14,520 nt of DNA from Deltaproteobacteria bacterium (lineage in GTDB: Bacteria; Desulfobacterota; Desulfobacteria; Desulfobacterales; UBA11574), in assembly GCA_019314155.1 (NCBI GenBank), contig JAFCZV010000068.1:1-14520 (forward strand), written 5' to 3'. This document shows, piece by piece, positions 6,422 through 14,111 of this stretch. Made by a program: the position numbers and the translations under genes. How positions within the stretch are numbered: position 1 is the first letter of the stretch; every line of letters starts with the position of its first letter. A model generated the notes under the pieces. That model made no database searches, was not told the DNA's origin, and saw only the letters and a list, made by a program, of their open reading frames with translations.

Positions 6422-7030
6422 TTACGCAAAAACACTCACATCACCCAGACCTTCCCGGATGATTTCCGGAAAATCATCGATCAAAGATATGACACTTGAT
6501 GGGTGTCCCGAAACCGGCCCCCCATCAATAACCACATCTATTCTACGATGAAAAAAATCTTCGATAAGTGACGGGTCATAAAGAATTGTGCCGTCCGGCA
6601 TTGTCGCACTGGTAGTGATAATCGGGTTTCCCAGCGCTTTCACAAGCGCCAGGCAAATTATATTATCCGGTACGCGGATTCCCGCGGTTTTCCGCTTGGT
6701 CAGCATGATTTTGGGAACCAACTTCGAACCTTCCAGCACAAAAGTGTAAGGACCGGGCAGAAGACGTTTCATGGTTTTATAGGCATAGTTTGAAACTTTA
6801 GCGTAGTCGCTGATATTCTTAAGCCCTGAACAGATAAAACTAAACGGCTTGGTTTTATTTCGCTGTTTTAATTGATAAATTTTTTCTATCGACTTTTTAT
6901 TCATGATGTCGCAGCCGATTCCATAATATGTATCGGTTGGATAGGCGATGATGCCGCCTCTTTTGAGTATTTCAACTACCTTTGTCAGGAGTCGTTCCTG
7001 GGGGTTTTTAGAATTTATTTTAAATATCAT
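6422..7030 (-). CDS. yciO: Sua5/YrdC-fold protein, YciO subfamily
   Basis: This 202-aa cytoplasmic protein has the Sua5/YciO/YrdC fold. The fold is used by threonylcarbamoyl-AMP synthases that start t6A37 tRNA modification. Seen motifs are GGIIAYPTDTYYGIGCD (25-41), the lysine-rich KQRNKTKPFSF (55-65), LPGPYTFVL (91-99), TAGIRVPD (115-122) and PSSVISL (177-183). The end, IREGLGDVSVF, parallels the VREGVGDV end of E. coli YciO, and length also fits YciO (about 206 aa). Where TsaC/Sua5 proteins carry an S-x-N motif this protein has SATMP (141-145). This favours YciO, whose role is debated, over the essential t6A enzyme. It is the only minus-strand gene here. ATG 7030 was chosen because family similarity begins there; TTG 7054 would add eight residues, and neither has a well-spaced Shine-Dalgarno. 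Confidence 0.85.
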   Translation of the reverse strand: MIFKINSKNPQERLLTKVVEILKRGGIIAYPTDTYYGIGCDIMNKKSIEKIYQLKQRNKTKPFSFICSGLKNISDYAKVSNYAYKTMKRLLPGPYTFVLEGSKLVPKIMLTKRKTAGIRVPDNIICLALVKALGNPIITTSATMPDGTILYDPSLIEDFFHRRIDVVIDGGPVSGHPSSVISLIDDFPEIIREGLGDVSVFA

Positions 7031-7054
7031 GGCAACGCTTTTTTTACCTTCCAA

Positions 7055-7451
7055 GACGAATGACTGATCTTATCAAATCATACATAGGGGTTAATTGATT
7101 TGAGCCTTGGGTTGATGTTTATGGTTTTAGTTCGTATAATCCGGGTGCATTATCTATTACGGATATTGATATAATGTCAAGACAGCGATCTCAAATATCC
7201 TATCAATAAGTTTGATCATTTTTTATTCGATTTAATTTCAGCAGGTTATAATGTATGATGAAATGCTGGCTAATAAAGATTGCAAAAGACAAATCTATTT
7301 GTTATTCGTTTTCGTAAAATTTTTAAAGCTGAAAAAACACCCAATCCGGATCGGCTGGAGATGGAAAATCGAAAAAAACGTATCAATTATAAAAGTATGA
7401 AAAGAACTAATGATTTAGGTCTTAATAAGTTTAAGGTTAATGGGGGAATTC
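7055..7451 (+). other. A+T-rich leader and promoter region upstream of guaB
   Basis: This stretch of about 400 bp holds no gene I can support. It has three consensus-like TATAAT hexamers on the plus strand (7135-7140, 7170-7175, 7247-7252). Overlapping inverted repeats share a left arm: GGATATT (7161-7167) pairs with AATATCC (7194-7200), and TATTGATA (7164-7171) pairs with TATCAATA (7201-7208). A frame from TTG 7280 to 7471 overlaps the guaB start but lacks a ribosome site and any recognisable motif, so it is not called. I do not see a known purine riboswitch consensus. Confidence 0.5.
7112..7140 (+). promoter_or_regulatory. Sigma-70-type promoter, probably for guaB
   Basis: TTGATG (7112-7117), a 17-bp spacer and TATAAT (7135-7140) make one of the best sigma-70 matches in the window. 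Transcription would begin near 7147, giving a leader of about 300 nt before guaB. It lies 82 bp upstream of the divergent yciO-like gene. Confidence 0.6.
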
Positions 7452-8915
7452 ATGAAAAAAGTGCCGCCTGAAGAGGCTTTTTCTTTTGACGATGTTTTGT
7501 TACTTCCGGGCTATTCTGATGTATTGCCGCTCGATGTTGACACCAGAACACGTTTAACAAAAAATATCGAGTTAAACATTCCCCTTGTCAGCGCTGCGAT
7601 GGATTCCGTAACAGAGTCTCGCACCGCAATAAGCATGGCACGCGAAGGAGGAATCGGTTTTATCCACCGCAACTTGAGCATAAAAAGTCAGGCAGTTGAA
7701 GTTGACAAGGTGAAAAAATCTGAAAGCGGTATGATTGTTAATCCGGTGACGATTTATCCGGATCAGCTCGTCCATGAAGTGTTAAGCCTGATGGAAAAGT
7801 ATCGCATTTCAGGGGTTCCTGTAACCAAAGAAGATCGATTGGTTGGCATCGTAACAAACAGGGACCTTCGATTTGAAACAGATCTCGAAAAAAAGATTTC
7901 TGAAGTCATGACAAAAGAAAACCTTGTTACCGTTTCTGAAGGAATTACTCTGGAAGATTCTAAAAAACTGCTTCATAAACACAGGATAGAAAAGCTGCTT
8001 GTGGTTGATGATAAAGATCGTCTGATCGGCATGATAACGATAAAAGATATTGAAAAGATTAGAAAATACCCGAGAGCTTGCAAGGACTCGCTAGGTAGAC
8101 TCAGAGTCGGGGCCGCTGTGGGTGTCGGACCTGATATGGAAGAACGCACAGAGGCTCTTTTGCAGGCAGGCGCCGATGTGATTCTGATTGATACTTCCCA
8201 TGGACATTCGAAAAATGTAATTGAGACTGTAAAAAACTTGAAAAGTAATTTCAAGGATATTGAGCTGATCGCAGGAAATGTCGGTGTAGCAGAGGGGGCT
8301 GAAGCGCTGATTAAAGCCGGTGTCGACGGTGTTAAGATCGGCATTGGACCCGGTTCAATCTGCACCACACGCATTGTGGCCGGTGTCGGCGTGCCACAGA
8401 TCACAGCCATCATGAACTGCAGGCCGGTATACCGAAAAACAGGCGTTCCTCTGATTGCCGACGGCGGTGTCAAATTTTCAGGTGATGTCACCAAAGCTAT
8501 TGGTGCCGGTGCCCATGTGGTGATGATCGGCAGCCTTTTTGCCGGAACCGAAGAGAGTCCGGGTGAACTTGTTATTTATCAGGGCCGTAGTTACAAGTCC
8601 TATAGAGGTATGGGATCCATTGAAGCTATGCAAAAAGGAAGCAGGGACAGATACTACCAGGGAGAAGATCTCCAGGGCGATAAACTGGTTCCGGAAGGTA
8701 TCGTCGGCAGAGTTCCCTACCGAGGTAATCTGTCGGACAATATTTTTCAACTCATTGGCGGATTAAAGGCAGGTATGGGATACGTGGGGTGCAGCACGCT
8801 GGATGAACTCAGAGAAAAGGCCCGGTTTATAAAAATAACCGCCGCAGGCATGCGTGAAAGCCATGTCCATGACGTGATTATTACCAAAGAAGCACCAAAT
8901 TACCGCCTCGACTAG
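7452..8915 (+). CDS. guaB: Inosine-5'-monophosphate dehydrogenase
   Basis: IMPDH oxidises IMP to XMP with NAD+, the committed step to guanine nucleotides in the cytoplasm. The 487-aa product has the standard length. Visible parts are the FDDVLLLPGYSDV start (12-24), two CBS domains between about 94 and 204 (ending GMITIKDIEK), IDTSHGHS (246-253), and the catalytic cysteine C304 in GIGPGSICTTRIVAGVGVPQ. IADGGVKFSGD (335-345) and the mobile-flap Arg-Tyr dyad R400-Y401 in GSRDRYYQGE follow. ATG 7452 is preferred over in-frame ATG 7440 because GGGGGA at 7442-7447 is then correctly placed as ribosome binding site and the protein begins as family members do (MKK-PEEAFSFDDVLL). guaA is not adjacent. 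Confidence 0.96.
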   Translation: MKKVPPEEAFSFDDVLLLPGYSDVLPLDVDTRTRLTKNIELNIPLVSAAMDSVTESRTAISMAREGGIGFIHRNLSIKSQAVEVDKVKKSESGMIVNPVTIYPDQLVHEVLSLMEKYRISGVPVTKEDRLVGIVTNRDLRFETDLEKKISEVMTKENLVTVSEGITLEDSKKLLHKHRIEKLLVVDDKDRLIGMITIKDIEKIRKYPRACKDSLGRLRVGAAVGVGPDMEERTEALLQAGADVILIDTSHGHSKNVIETVKNLKSNFKDIELIAGNVGVAEGAEALIKAGVDGVKIGIGPGSICTTRIVAGVGVPQITAIMNCRPVYRKTGVPLIADGGVKFSGDVTKAIGAGAHVVMIGSLFAGTEESPGELVIYQGRSYKSYRGMGSIEAMQKGSRDRYYQGEDLQGDKLVPEGIVGRVPYRGNLSDNIFQLIGGLKAGMGYVGCSTLDELREKARFIKITAAGMRESHVHDVIITKEAPNYRLD

Positions 8916-9096
8916 TTTCCTGTTTGAAAGATGGCTCTTTTTTCGATGAAACGGCTTCTAAACGATAGGTATCCATTTGTCTCGTTGAAAAAAATGCCGC
9001 ATTGAGATAATCCGATTTTTAACAACGCATTCCCGCAAGCTTGTTGTCCTCATCGGTTAATCAAGCTGAAATGACCCAAATAATAGATGTTTAAAA

Positions 9097-12000
9097 ATGA
9101 CTGATAACCCAGCCGATTTCGTACACCTTCATGTTCACACCCAGTACAGCCTTCTGGACGGCGCCATTCGGATAGATCGCCTGTTGAAGCGGGTCGCTGA
9201 TTTTGACATGGATGCTGTGGCGATCACCGATCATGGCACCATGTTCGGCGCCTTGACGTTTTATGAAAAAGCCAACAAAGCCGGAATAAAACCGATTATA
9301 GGCTGTGAGTGCTACCTGGCTCCAAGAAGCCTTAAAGATAAAACTTCGCTGGATAAAAGTGGACTTTCACATATCATCCTTCTTGCCGAAAATCGGGAAG
9401 GCTATCGCAATCTATGCAAACTCTGCACCATTGCCCAACTTGAAGGATTTTATTACAAACCCCGCATCGACAAAAAAGCATTGAAACACCATAGCAAAGG
9501 ACTTATCGGTCTATCCGCATGTCTTCACGGTGAAATCCCTCGATTGATTCAAGAAGGACGAATTGATCAGGCGGATAACGCCGCGCTCTTTTACCTTGAT
9601 CTCTTTGGTGAAGGAAATTTTTTCCTTGAGGTTCAAAACAACGGTATCGATGTTCAGGAAACGGTGAACCGAGCACTTCTGGATATGAGTCAAAGACTCT
9701 CCATTCCTCTGGTTGCTTCAAACGATTGTCATTATCTCGACAAAACGGATGTTCGTGCCCATGATGTTCTTTTGTGCGTGCAGACCGGAAAGACGGTGCA
9801 TGAAACCGATCGCCTGAAGTTTGGAACCGATCAACTCTATTTAAAATCCAAAGTTGAAATGTATGACGCTTTTAGGGATTATCCGGGTGCACTTGAGAAC
9901 TCCGTAAACATCGCCAAACGTTGCAACCTTGAATTCGACTTTAATTCATATCATTTCCCGAAATTCGACGTTTCATCGGATCATACCGTTGATGAAGTTT
10001 TCGAACAGATGGTCAGGGATGGATTTAAAGCTGTATTACAGCGGATAAAGACAAAGAATCCTGATATTGATGAAAAACTTTATGTTCACCGCATCGAGAA
10101 TGAAATTAACCTTATCAAATCCATGGGGTTTTCCGGGTATTTTTTAATTGTGGCTGATTTTATCCGCTATGCCAAGGAAAAAGGTATTCCTGTTGGACCT
10201 GGAAGGGGGTCGGCTGCAGGAAGCCTTGTTGCCTATTCTCTTGGAATTACGGATCTGGACCCCATTGAGCATGGTCTTATTTTTGAGCGTTTTCTCAACC
10301 CCGCCCGTAAAAGCATGCCGGATATTGATGTCGACTTTTGTATAAACGGCAGGGAAGACGTCTTTAAATATGTGATTGAGAAATATGGTGGGGGTGATTT
10401 TGTTGCCCAGATTATCACATTCGGAAAGCTAAAAACCCGGGCTGTAATTCGAGACGTGGGCCGTGCATTGGATATACCCCTTAAGGAAGTGGATGCCATT
10501 GCTAAAATGGTGCCTGATGTATTGAACATCAGTCTTGATAATGCGCTTGAGCAAGAGCCGAGACTTAAAGATCTGGTAAAGAAGAAACCGGAAATTGCCG
10601 ACCTTATCAGTATTTGCCGCGTATTGGAGGGTCTTCCACGGCATGCCTCAACACACGCAGCCGGGGTGGTCATCGCAGACCGGGCACTGACGGAATATAT
10701 GCCCCTCTACAAAGGTAAAAAAGGCGAGGTGGTGACCCAGTTCGACATGAAATGTGTTGAAAAGATAGGCCTTGTAAAATTTGATTTTTTGGGTCTTCGC
10801 AATCTGACGGTTATCGCAAATACCCTTGAACTCATTGCCGCACAGGGCGGCACACCTCCCGATCTTTCAAACCTCGATTTTAATGATCCTGCCACCTATC
10901 ATCTTCTTGCATCCGGAGAGACAACCGGTGTGTTCCAGCTGGAGAGTTCCGGGATGAAAGATTTATTGGTGAGATTAAAGCCGGAATCCTATGATGAAAT
11001 CATCGCGCTGGTTGCACTGTATCGGCCCGGACCTCTGGACAGCGGAATGGTCGATGATTTTGTGGACCGAAAGCACGGCAAAAAAACGGTGGAGTACATT
11101 GTCCCACAGCTTGAACCGATTTTGAAAGAGACATACGGGGTTATCGTTTATCAAGAACAGGTTATGAAAATTGCCGCAGATCTGGCCAATTATTCCATGG
11201 CTGAGGCCGACGACTTGCGTAAAGCAATGGGGAAGAAGATTCCTGAGATTATGGCCATGCACAGGGAACGGTTTATGCAAGGGGCTACCGATAACGGCAT
11301 TCCGTCTGACAAGGCCGGAAAAATATTTTATCTCATGGAAAAATTTGGAGGATATGGATTTAACAAATCCCATAGTGCGGCATATGCGCTGATTGCTTAT
11401 CAGACCGCTTTTCTTAAGGCTCACTTCCCCGTGGAGTTTGTGGCGTCATTACTGACCAGCGAAATGCATTCTACGGATGGTGTTGTGAAATATATTGCCG
11501 AATGTCGCAGTCAAGGCATTGAAGTTCTACCCCCGGACATCAATGAAAGTGATAAAGCGTTTACCGTAGCCGGATCAAAAATCAGGTTCGGAATGGTAGC
11601 GGTAAAAAATGTTGGTGAAAATGCCATTGAATCGATTATCGAAGCAAGGGATAATGGTAAGTTTTCTTCGCTGTTTGAGTTCTGTGAACGTGTGGACCTG
11701 AAAAAGGTCAATAAGCGGGTTATTGAAAGTCTAATAAAATGTGGTGCGTTTGATTCCACAGAGGACTACCGTTCTCGAATGATGGCGTCTTTAGAGGACT
11801 GTGTGGATTGCGGCCAGAGACTTCAGAAAGAAAAGGCAGATCCGCAAATTGGGTTGTTCGATCTGCAGGCAGACCAGCATGCCATTAACTTGCCTCGCAT
11901 GCCTGAAATCGACGAATGGAATGAGAAGCAGCTTTTAGCATTTGAAAAAGAATCTCTTGGGTTCTATATTACCGGACATCCTTTGAACGAATACAACGAT

Positions 12001-12618
12001 ATTCTGGAAAAGTTCACAAACACAAACTCATCGACCCTGAAGGAACAAAATGATAGTGACGACGTGAGGATCGGCGGTTTGATCAGAAACACCAAAATTA
12101 TAAAGACCAAAAAGGGCGATTTAATGGCATTTGTCACCCTTGAGGATCTCCATGGCTCTGTGGAAATTATCGTCTTTTCTACTCTTTATGCCAAAGTTCA
12201 CGATCTTTTAACAGAAGACAGCTCCGTCTTGGTTCGAGGACATCTGCAAAAGGATGAAAACTCGGTAAAGATATTGGCAGATACGGTAATTCCCATGGAT
12301 AAAGCTGAAGAGACATGGTCCACAAGTATCCATTTTAACCTTGACATTACCCGCACGGAAAAAGCATTACTTGAAAAATTAAAAGACATATTTAAACGGC
12401 ATCCAGGTTCCTGTCGAGGTTACGTTCATCTGCTGCATCCCGAAAAAACAGAGACGATTATTGCCCTGTCCAACGCTACGAGATTAAAGGCCGGTTCGTC
12501 ATTAATCCGTGAAGCGAATCGGCTTCTGGGATACAATGCTGCTGAAACCATCTGTAAACCGACTGAATCTTCTTCAAAATCAAACGGTTATAATGGAAAA
12601 CGGAGAGGCAGGAGATGA
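9097..12618 (+). CDS. dnaE: DNA polymerase III alpha subunit
   Basis: DnaE is the catalytic subunit of the replicative polymerase. At 1173 aa it has the expected size. The N-terminal PHP domain keeps what look like all nine metal ligands: H12 and H14 (HLHVH), D21, H46 (TDHG), E71, H92, C142, D210 and H212. The polymerase core shows GPGRGSAAGS (367-376), the catalytic pair D409/D411 in PDIDVDF, and the third aspartate D563 in KFDFLGLRNL. KFGGYGFNKSHSAAYA and the helix-hairpin-helix region follow. An OB-fold begins near residue 990 (VRIGGLIRNTK), and a short basic tail ends the protein. Upstream lies guaB at 181 bp; the gap shows no clear promoter or terminator. No good Shine-Dalgarno precedes ATG 9097, but the start fits family alignment. 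Confidence 0.96.
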   Translation: MTDNPADFVHLHVHTQYSLLDGAIRIDRLLKRVADFDMDAVAITDHGTMFGALTFYEKANKAGIKPIIGCECYLAPRSLKDKTSLDKSGLSHIILLAENREGYRNLCKLCTIAQLEGFYYKPRIDKKALKHHSKGLIGLSACLHGEIPRLIQEGRIDQADNAALFYLDLFGEGNFFLEVQNNGIDVQETVNRALLDMSQRLSIPLVASNDCHYLDKTDVRAHDVLLCVQTGKTVHETDRLKFGTDQLYLKSKVEMYDAFRDYPGALENSVNIAKRCNLEFDFNSYHFPKFDVSSDHTVDEVFEQMVRDGFKAVLQRIKTKNPDIDEKLYVHRIENEINLIKSMGFSGYFLIVADFIRYAKEKGIPVGPGRGSAAGSLVAYSLGITDLDPIEHGLIFERFLNPARKSMPDIDVDFCINGREDVFKYVIEKYGGGDFVAQIITFGKLKTRAVIRDVGRALDIPLKEVDAIAKMVPDVLNISLDNALEQEPRLKDLVKKKPEIADLISICRVLEGLPRHASTHAAGVVIADRALTEYMPLYKGKKGEVVTQFDMKCVEKIGLVKFDFLGLRNLTVIANTLELIAAQGGTPPDLSNLDFNDPATYHLLASGETTGVFQLESSGMKDLLVRLKPESYDEIIALVALYRPGPLDSGMVDDFVDRKHGKKTVEYIVPQLEPILKETYGVIVYQEQVMKIAADLANYSMAEADDLRKAMGKKIPEIMAMHRERFMQGATDNGIPSDKAGKIFYLMEKFGGYGFNKSHSAAYALIAYQTAFLKAHFPVEFVASLLTSEMHSTDGVVKYIAECRSQGIEVLPPDINESDKAFTVAGSKIRFGMVAVKNVGENAIESIIEARDNGKFSSLFEFCERVDLKKVNKRVIESLIKCGAFDSTEDYRSRMMASLEDCVDCGQRLQKEKADPQIGLFDLQADQHAINLPRMPEIDEWNEKQLLAFEKESLGFYITGHPLNEYNDILEKFTNTNSSTLKEQNDSDDVRIGGLIRNTKIIKTKKGDLMAFVTLEDLHGSVEIIVFSTLYAKVHDLLTEDSSVLVRGHLQKDENSVKILADTVIPMDKAEETWSTSIHFNLDITRTEKALLEKLKDIFKRHPGSCRGYVHLLHPEKTETIIALSNATRLKAGSSLIREANRLLGYNAAETICKPTESSSKSNGYNGKRRGRR

Positions 12619-12677
12619 AAAAGGCTCCTCTAAATGGTTCAAGGGGTATCACAAACCAAACAAGGAATATAAAATAA
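12615..12677 (+). CDS. Possible 20-codon coupled small ORF after dnaE
   Basis: ATG 12615 overlaps the dnaE stop as ATGA and has GGAGAGG six bases upstream (12602-12608). It encodes a 20-residue basic peptide starting MKKAPLNG and stops four bases before the next gene. The arrangement looks like translational coupling. With no homology to judge by, it may be only a chance frame that carries ribosomes towards the aminotransferase start. Confidence 0.2.
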   Translation: MKKAPLNGSRGITNQTRNIK

Positions 12678-12681
12678 CACA

Positions 12682-13824
12682 ATGAAAGTCCCTCTTCTCG
12701 ACTTAAAAAGTCAATACAGTGTTATAAAAGACGAGATACTTGAAGCCGCTCATGAAGTTTTTGAAAGCCAATATTTTATTCTGGGGCCCAGGGTTGAGTC
12801 CCTTGAGAAAGAAATTGCCGATTATTGCTTTTCCAAGCATGCCGTTGGTGTTTCATCCGGAACAGATGCCCTGTTGATTTCACTGATGGCGGCGGATATC
12901 GACAGCCAAAACACGATGATAACCGTTCCGTACACTTTTTTCGCCACGGCAGGTTCTATATCTCGAGTCGGAGCCAGGCCGATCTTTGTCGACATTGATC
13001 CTAAAACATATAATATGTCTCCGGAATGTCTCGAACGAACTATAGATGCCATGACCCGCGCAGAACTGGCGAGACTAAAAGGCGTCGTTCCGGTTCATCT
13101 GTATGGCCAATGTTCGGACATGGACCCCATTCTAAAGATATGCAAAGACTACAATCTTGTTGTTATTGAAGATGCTGCCCAGGCCATCGGAGCCGAATAC
13201 AAAGGAAGGCGGGCAGGATCAATGGGCGATTTCGGCTGCTTTTCTTTTTTTCCTTCTAAAAACCTGGGTGCTTTCGGAGATGGAGGAATCGTAACAACGA
13301 ATTCAGAAAAACTATATGAAAAATTAAGAATGCTTCGGGGACATGGTTCCCACCCCAAGTATTATCATTCATTAATCGGAGGAAACTTCAGACTGGATGC
13401 GTTTCAAGCGGCTGTTGTTTCCATCAAGCTAAAATATCTGGATATCTGGACCAAAGCCCGCCAGGAAAATTCACAAAAATACAGAGCTCTTTTTAAAAGT
13501 GCAGGTCTTTTGGATGTGGTTGAGCTTCCGTATGAAAAAGAAGACCGCCATATATACAATCAGTTTGTGATACGTGTGAAGAAACAAAGAGATGACCTCC
13601 GCCGGTTTTTAAATGATGCCGGCATCGGTACGGAAGTTTATTATCCGGTTCCCATGCATCTTCAAAAATGCTTTTCCAACCTGAATTACAAAAAAGGCGA
13701 TTTTCCTGTGGCCGAGCATGCCGCCTTACATACCCTGGCCCTTCCGATATATCCTGAACTTTCAGATGCCCAGTTGGAATATGTTGTTGAGAAAATAAAA
13801 GCGTTTTATTTGAAGAAGATCTGA
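12682..13824 (+). CDS. DegT/DnrJ/EryC1/StrS-family sugar aminotransferase
   Basis: Members of this PLP-dependent family transaminate nucleotide-linked keto-sugars to amino sugars used in O-antigen, capsule, glycoprotein glycans or antibiotics. The 380-aa protein has the family length. Motifs are LDLKSQY at the start, VSSGTDAL (57-64), VPYTFFAT (82-89), VPVHLYGQ (136-143), EDAAQAIGA (163-171) and the PLP-binding lysine K193 in SFFPSKNLGAFGDGG. GGNFRLDAFQAA fits the substrate-binding region. It resembles the WbpE/WlbC-type UDP-3-keto-sugar aminotransferases most, but the substrate cannot be fixed, and no other sugar genes lie in the window. AAGGA at 12662-12666 is rather far (15 bp) from ATG 12682. 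It follows dnaE by 63 bp on the same strand and may be co-transcribed. Confidence 0.9.
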   Translation: MKVPLLDLKSQYSVIKDEILEAAHEVFESQYFILGPRVESLEKEIADYCFSKHAVGVSSGTDALLISLMAADIDSQNTMITVPYTFFATAGSISRVGARPIFVDIDPKTYNMSPECLERTIDAMTRAELARLKGVVPVHLYGQCSDMDPILKICKDYNLVVIEDAAQAIGAEYKGRRAGSMGDFGCFSFFPSKNLGAFGDGGIVTTNSEKLYEKLRMLRGHGSHPKYYHSLIGGNFRLDAFQAAVVSIKLKYLDIWTKARQENSQKYRALFKSAGLLDVVELPYEKEDRHIYNQFVIRVKKQRDDLRRFLNDAGIGTEVYYPVPMHLQKCFSNLNYKKGDFPVAEHAALHTLALPIYPELSDAQLEYVVEKIKAFYLKKI

Positions 13825-13874
13825 AATCACCTATCTGTATTTTATCTCTTTGCCAGGCCGTAGTAAGACATATC

Positions 13875-13960
13875 AAAGGTTTCACGATCGGCTGATATTA
13901 TCACCTTTCAGCCGGCTATCTCAGGAATCAGCAGGGTGAAGATACCGACTAATTCACCCT
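13875..13960. other. Cluster of inverted repeats between the aminotransferase and higBA
   Basis: The 287-bp gap after the aminotransferase has no gene. It contains CGGCTGA (13889-13895) with TCAGCCG (13908-13914), and AAAGGT (13875-13880) with ACCTTT (13903-13908). These two pairings exclude one another. A perfect 8-bp pair AGGGTGAA (13933-13940) and TTCACCCT (13953-13960) has a 12-nt loop. None is followed by a T-run, so a rho-independent terminator is not proven; they may still end or slow transcription before the toxin promoter. Confidence 0.4.
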
Positions 13961-14055
13961 AATTGTGATTCGATATATAGTTCTAATCAACTGCAGATTG
14001 ATTTGTTTCTTCAATTTGCCAGCCACACATTTAAAATCATAGTTGAAATAATATG

Positions 14056-14070
14056 TTCCCATAATGGGAA
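14056..14070. promoter_or_regulatory. Operator 1 of higBA (TTCCC-N5-GGGAA)
   Basis: TTCCCATAATGGGAA is a perfect palindrome with 7-bp arms around one base. It ends five bases before the -35 hexamer. The same half-sites with the same 5-bp spacing recur 26 bp downstream, which marks both as binding sites for one dimeric repressor, most likely the HigA antitoxin. Confidence 0.75.
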
Positions 14071-14075
14071 AATTG

Positions 14076-14104
14076 TTGACATTCCCAAAACGGGAATATA
14101 TATT
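14076..14104 (+). promoter_or_regulatory. higBA promoter
   Basis: TTGACA (14076-14081, perfect -35), a 17-bp spacer and TATATT (14099-14104, 5 of 6 to consensus) form a near-ideal sigma-70 promoter. The expected start of transcription, about 14110-14112, coincides with the higB ATG at 14112. Confidence 0.8.
14082..14096. promoter_or_regulatory. Operator 2 of higBA (TTCCC-N5-GGGAA)
   Basis: TTCCCAAAACGGGAA lies inside the spacer between -35 and -10, so a bound repressor would block RNA polymerase directly. With flanking A and T the arms extend to six bases (14081-14097). Confidence 0.75.
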
Positions 14105-14111
14105 ATCTACC

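Noticed and set aside
7212..7252. TTGATC at 7212 with TATAAT at 7247 as a second full promoter
   Set aside because: The spacing is 29 bp, far too long. The -10 hexamer alone is not sufficient to call a promoter.
7280..7471. 63-codon ORF upstream of and overlapping guaB
   Set aside because: It has a TTG start, no Shine-Dalgarno, no recognisable motif and overlaps the well-supported guaB start.
13493..13885. Minus-strand 130-codon frame over the end of the aminotransferase
   Set aside because: It is antisense to a clearly coding gene, has no motifs and no start context; it is a shadow frame.
14064..14111. Longer HigB starting at ATG 14064
   Set aside because: This ATG lies within operator 1, upstream of the -35 hexamer, so it should not be transcribed from the higBA promoter. 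The family begins at MRVITTKT.
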